A stretch of 8,028 nucleotides of DNA from Sulfurovum sp. (lineage in GTDB: Bacteria; Campylobacterota; Campylobacteria; Campylobacterales; Sulfurovaceae), in the NCBI GenBank assembly GCA_015661795.1, contig DQVJ01000283.1, positions 1 to 8,028 on the forward strand, in the 5' to 3' direction. Under the pieces are notes generated by a model. It saw only the letters and a program-made list of their open reading frames with translations, was not told where the DNA came from and ran no database searches. Positions 5,457-8,028 of the stretch are shown here, piece by piece; positions within the stretch are counted from its first letter, which is position 1; each line of letters opens with the position of its first letter. Position numbers and translations under genes: made by a program.

Positions 5457-5924
5457 ATGAAAAGAAGAAATTTTATAAAAAGTATATGTGCGGTCTCTGC
5501 AGTTGCAGCGACAATAACACCTTCAGTATTGCTTGCCAAAGATGCACCTAAGGGTGCGAATGTATTGACATATGATGCAGCAGTAGCAGCAATTACTGGT
5601 GGAAAAGCAGTGGCTGATAGTGACAAAGTAAAACTTACTGTACCTGAAATTGCAGAAAATGGTGCCGTTGTTCCTGTAAAAGTGAATGTTGAAAGTCCTA
5701 TGACTGAGTCAGACTATGTTAAAGCTATACATGTACTTACAACAAAAAATGGTAATGCTAGATCTGTTGATGTCATGCTTACCCCTATGAATGCAAAAGG
5801 GTATTTTGCAACACGTATCAAGCTTGCTGGAACACAAGATGTTGTTGCACTGGTTGAATTAAGTGACGGGTCATTTCTTCGGGCTGCTAAACCTGTCAAA
5901 GTAACTATTGGTGGATGTGGTTGA
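5457..5924 (+). CDS. soxY: SoxY, sulfur-substrate carrier subunit of SoxYZ
   Basis: The protein that covalently holds the substrate during thiosulfate oxidation. A twin-arginine signal KRRNFIK (2-8) and hydrophobic stretch to about 27 (SVLLA) send it, with bound SoxZ, through the Tat system. The mature part has the SoxY immunoglobulin-like core: LTVPEIAENGAVVPVKV (60-76), YVKAIHVLTTKN (87-98) and TRIKLAGTQDVVALVELSDG (119-138). The C-terminal swinging arm reads KVTIGGCG, with the carrier cysteine C154 as the penultimate residue. Model SoxY proteins end GGCGG, so one glycine is missing here; the codon after GGT is TGA, backed by an adjacent TAG. The site AAAGGA (5443-5448) lies 8 nt before the ATG. 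The family call is secure from the arm and the neighbours. Confidence 0.95.
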   Translation: MKRRNFIKSICAVSAVAATITPSVLLAKDAPKGANVLTYDAAVAAITGGKAVADSDKVKLTVPEIAENGAVVPVKVNVESPMTESDYVKAIHVLTTKNGNARSVDVMLTPMNAKGYFATRIKLAGTQDVVALVELSDGSFLRAAKPVKVTIGGCG

Positions 5925-5930
5925 TAGCAA

Positions 5931-5977
5931 CCTTTAAACGATAAACATGCGTTATAAACACTAAAATATTTTAAAGG
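5931..5977 (+). promoter_or_regulatory. inverted repeat that covers the soxZ ribosome binding site
   Basis: CCTTTAAA (5931-5938) and TTTAAAGG (5970-5977) are perfect 8-bp complements separated by 31 bases. The right arm contains most of the soxZ ribosome site AAAGGA (5973-5978). In mRNA the pairing would hide that site, which could tune soxZ translation or make it depend on ribosomes leaving soxY. The arms hold only two G-C pairs and the loop is long, so the structure may be too weak to matter. This 60-bp gap is the longest inside the sox operon and holds no other feature. Confidence 0.3.
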
Positions 5978-5984
5978 ATAAAAC

Positions 5985-6323
5985 ATGGCAGAAGCTAGAA
6001 AATCGATGATTAAATTTAAACCTAAAAAGTTTAAAGCAGGAGACACAATTAAAGTTGACTTTATTGTTATCCATCCAATGGAAACAGGAACAAGAAAAGA
6101 TAAAAAAACAGGAAAAATTAAACCTGCTAAGTTTATAGATAGTATTACTTTTTCATTTGATGGAAAACCTTTTACTAGTATGAAAGTGTGGGAAACAGTT
6201 TCTACAAACCCTTATTTTTCCGTCAATATGAAAGTGCCTGGCAAAGGTAAAATCACTGTTGATTACACGGACAATACAGGTGAAAAAAACTCTAAGAGTA
6301 AAAAACTTAAACCAAAAGGATAA
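5985..6323 (+). CDS. soxZ: SoxZ, partner subunit of the SoxYZ carrier
   Basis: A 112-residue protein with no signal peptide, as is normal for SoxZ, which is exported bound to SoxY. It begins with a lysine-rich strand (KSMIKFKPKKFKAGDTIKVDF) and has the family motif HPMETGTRKD (30-39), then PAKFIDSITFSFDGKPF and the beta strands WETVSTNPYFSVNMKVPGKGKITVDYTDNTGEK of its immunoglobulin-like fold. The lysine-rich tail (KSKKLKPKG) makes it slightly longer than many homologues. Ribosome site AAAGGA lies 6 nt before the ATG. It ends 3 bp before soxA, and the soxA ribosome site lies inside its last codons. Confidence 0.95.
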   Translation: MAEARKSMIKFKPKKFKAGDTIKVDFIVIHPMETGTRKDKKTGKIKPAKFIDSITFSFDGKPFTSMKVWETVSTNPYFSVNMKVPGKGKITVDYTDNTGEKNSKSKKLKPKG

Positions 6324-6326
6324 GTT

Positions 6327-7103
6327 ATGAAAAAAGTATTATTATCATTGGCTTTTTTGAGTACGATGGCAATGCTTCAGCTTAACGCTGGTGAACAGTT
6401 TGCTATGAGTGATGCAGATAGAGCTATGTATAAAGAAATGTTAGAAAATAACCCCGCAGAGATTTATGTTGAAGAGGGTGGAGAGATATTGGAAGAAGCA
6501 TTAGGGGGAGAAGAGGCGTTAGCTAAATTCCTTGAAGTTTCAGAAAAAGAGTTACCAAAATATATTGCAGGTTTTCCAAGATATATTGCAAAACTCGGAA
6601 ATGTTGTCGGTATTGACCAAGTGATACAAGCACTACAAGTTTCACAAGGCAAAGAAAAAACAAAACTAAAGTCTGGAAAAATGTTTTCCATGCTTGCATA
6701 TGTGAAGTCTTTAGCCAATGATGAACTTATAAACATAGATGTAGAAGCTGATGAACATATAAAGGCATCTTACGAGCTTGGTAAGGTAACTTATATGACA
6801 GCTCGTGGGGGTAGAGGACTTTCTTGTAACTCTTGTCACTCTGCTGACATTGTGGGACAGGTACTTAGAACACAACCTTTACCAGATTTGGGTGAAGTTG
6901 CAGTTGGCGGTACATGGCCAGCATACCGTATGACAAAGTCTAGCCTTAGAACCACACAGCGAAGATTTCAAGGTTGTATGAAAAATGCACTTTTAAAAGT
7001 CATTCCTATTGGTTCAAAAGAGATGATAGCTCTTGAAGTATATGTGACAACACTTGCACAGGAAAAAGGCAAAAAAATAGCCATTCCTGGTTTAAAAAGA
7101 TAA
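6327..7103 (+). CDS. soxA: SoxA, monoheme cytochrome and catalytic subunit of SoxAX
   Basis: Catalyses, with SoxX, the oxidative coupling of thiosulfate to the SoxY cysteine in the periplasm. Signal peptide 1 to about 21 (AMLQLNA). There is one heme motif, CNSCH (167-171), in the C-terminal cytochrome domain. The catalytic heme-ligand cysteine is C217 in QRRFQGCMKNA (211-221), preceded by the substrate-channel region GGTWPAYR. The N-terminal half (22-145) has the SoxA layout but no CxxCH, so this is a single-heme SoxA, unlike the two-heme Rhodovulum or Paracoccus forms. No soxK-like gene lies between soxX and soxB, so a SoxAXK arrangement is not supported here. AAAAGGA (6314-6320) lies 6 nt before the ATG. 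Confidence 0.95.
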   Translation: MKKVLLSLAFLSTMAMLQLNAGEQFAMSDADRAMYKEMLENNPAEIYVEEGGEILEEALGGEEALAKFLEVSEKELPKYIAGFPRYIAKLGNVVGIDQVIQALQVSQGKEKTKLKSGKMFSMLAYVKSLANDELINIDVEADEHIKASYELGKVTYMTARGGRGLSCNSCHSADIVGQVLRTQPLPDLGEVAVGGTWPAYRMTKSSLRTTQRRFQGCMKNALLKVIPIGSKEMIALEVYVTTLAQEKGKKIAIPGLKR

Positions 7104-7113
7104 GAGGTATATT

Positions 7114-8028
7114 ATGGAAATAGACAGACGAGACTTCCTCCAAATTGCAGGTGCCTTAGGCTTATTAGGTGCAGTTGGGGGGACAAATCTTTTTGCTGGG
7201 GAAGCAGGAAAAGAAAGAATCAAGAAATTGACTTTTTCTGATCTGGTTTCTTTTGAACCTAAGGGTAAAGCAACCATTCTTCATATATGTGATATGCATG
7301 CTCACATTAAACCACTTTACTGGAGAGAGCCATCAACGCTTATCTCTGCTAAGAACCTTGTGGGAACACCTGGGTTTATTTGTGGAGAAGCATTTCAAAA
7401 GCATTACGGCATTCAAGCAGGTACTTTAGATGCTTATTTTGATACACATAATGATTTTTCTGAACTTGCTAAAAAGTTTGGAAAAATGGGTGGTATTGCA
7501 CATATGAAGCCTATCATTGATCATGTCAAAAAAGAGAGAGGTGCTAAGAACGTGCTTCTTCTTGACTCTGGAGATACATGGCAAGGTACCGCAGTGGCTC
7601 TTAAAACAAAAGGTGAAGCTATCGTAGATGCTCAAAACTATTTGGGTGTTGATGTGATGGTGGGACACTGGGAGTTTACTTACGGTAAAGAACGTGTGCA
7701 TGAGCTTATAGGACAGTTAAAGGGAGACTTTATCTCACAAAATGTGATTGACAATGATCCTTTTTCAGATGAGTTTGAAGAACTTATCTTCCCTCCATAT
7801 ACTATTAAGGAAATTGGAGGGGCGAAGATAGGTATTATCGGACAATCTTTCCCTTTTACTTCCACTGCAAATCCTAAAAAATTTACTGAGGGTTGGAGTT
7901 TTGCCTTACGTCATGAGTCTCTACAAGAGTATATAGATATGCTCAGAAAAGAAAAAAAAGTTGACTGTATAGTTGTGCTTAGTCATGATGGATTTTCAGT
8001 TGACCAAGAGTTAGCTAAAAAAGTAAAA
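7114..8028 (+). CDS. soxB: SoxB, sulfate thiol hydrolase (3' end outside the window)
   Basis: Dinuclear manganese hydrolase that removes sulfate from SoxY-bound thiosulfonate in the periplasm. The first 305 codons are present with no stop; the family is usually about 560-600 residues, so a little over half is seen. Twin-arginine signal RRDFLQIAG (5-13) and hydrophobic stretch to about 28 (NLFAG). Metal-site motifs: HICDMHAHIKP (D60, H62); LLLDSGDTWQGTA (148-160, D154); the SoxB-specific GHWEFTYG (184-191) replacing the GNHEF of 5'-nucleotidases; and VLSHDGF (288-294). These signatures separate it from ordinary nucleotidases. GAGG at 7104-7107 is its ribosome site, 6 nt before the ATG, and only 10 bp separate it from soxA. 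It is the last sox gene visible; what follows is not known. Confidence 0.96.
   Translation, partial: MEIDRRDFLQIAGALGLLGAVGGTNLFAGEAGKERIKKLTFSDLVSFEPKGKATILHICDMHAHIKPLYWREPSTLISAKNLVGTPGFICGEAFQKHYGIQAGTLDAYFDTHNDFSELAKKFGKMGGIAHMKPIIDHVKKERGAKNVLLLDSGDTWQGTAVALKTKGEAIVDAQNYLGVDVMVGHWEFTYGKERVHELIGQLKGDFISQNVIDNDPFSDEFEELIFPPYTIKEIGGAKIGIIGQSFPFTSTANPKKFTEGWSFALRHESLQEYIDMLRKEKKVDCIVVLSHDGFSVDQELAKKVK

Noticed and set aside
5372..5626. Minus-strand open frame across the soxX-soxY junction
   Set aside because: It runs antisense to two well-supported genes. Its hydrophobic, repetitive translation comes from the complement of the AAA/AAG lysine codons, and it has no ribosome site.
5714..6046. 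Minus-strand 110-codon open frame over soxY and soxZ
   Set aside because: It is antisense to two clear sox genes, has no recognisable domain and no upstream promoter or ribosome site.
1..8028. CRISPR arrays, tRNA or rRNA genes, riboswitches, intact insertion sequences
   Set aside because: No regularly spaced repeats, no cloverleaf or ribosomal RNA sequence, no long structured leader and no complete transposase frame were seen on either strand.
7114..8028. The last gene as a 5'-nucleotidase
   Set aside because: It carries GHWEFTYG and DSGDTWQG, the SoxB forms of the motifs, and follows soxXYZA directly.

Overview
The window is AT-rich and reads as part of a chemolithotrophic, sulfur-oxidising Campylobacterota (Epsilonproteobacteria) genome of the Sulfurovum/Sulfurimonas kind. 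The reasons are the gene order soxX-soxY-soxZ-soxA-soxB, the monoheme SoxA, the low-GC codon use and the style of the histidine kinase phosphorylation box (MHEINTPLS). The genus assignment is inference.

Layout. (1) Positions 1-334 are decayed: short, out-of-frame pieces that resemble IS3-type transposase ends, then an open 51-codon stretch that is clearly the C-terminal ATP-binding end of a histidine kinase with no front half. (2) Positions 350-1690, minus strand, hold a two-gene operon: a secreted single-cysteine DsrE-like protein, then a Tat-exported calcineurin-type metallophosphoesterase. (3) Positions 1691-1839 are a divergent promoter region. (4) Positions 1840-4773, plus strand, hold a tightly overlapping three-gene signalling operon: a membrane-anchored Cache-like sensor protein without an output domain, an OmpR/PhoB-type response regulator and a HAMP-less histidine kinase. 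(5) Positions 4862-8028, plus strand, hold soxXYZAB, with soxB running off the end of the window. Together these encode the periplasmic thiosulfate-oxidising complex: SoxAX loads the substrate on SoxYZ, and SoxB hydrolyses off sulfate. SoxCD is not in the window.

The most interesting signal is regulatory. Three promoters, those of the dsrE-like operon, the signalling operon and soxX, share one architecture at identical spacing. Two TTTACA-type hexamers lie 11 bp apart, and a -10 hexamer begins 26 bp after the first base of the first repeat. Direct repeats with an 11-bp period in place of a -35 box are what an OmpR-type activator is known to use, and such a regulator is encoded here. The inference is a local, self-regulating sulfur regulon: the three-part sensor system controls itself, the sox operon and the DsrE-like/phosphoesterase pair. 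That would make the pair candidate accessory Sox factors. The sequence supports the shared motif. The regulator-to-site link and the functional link remain hypotheses.
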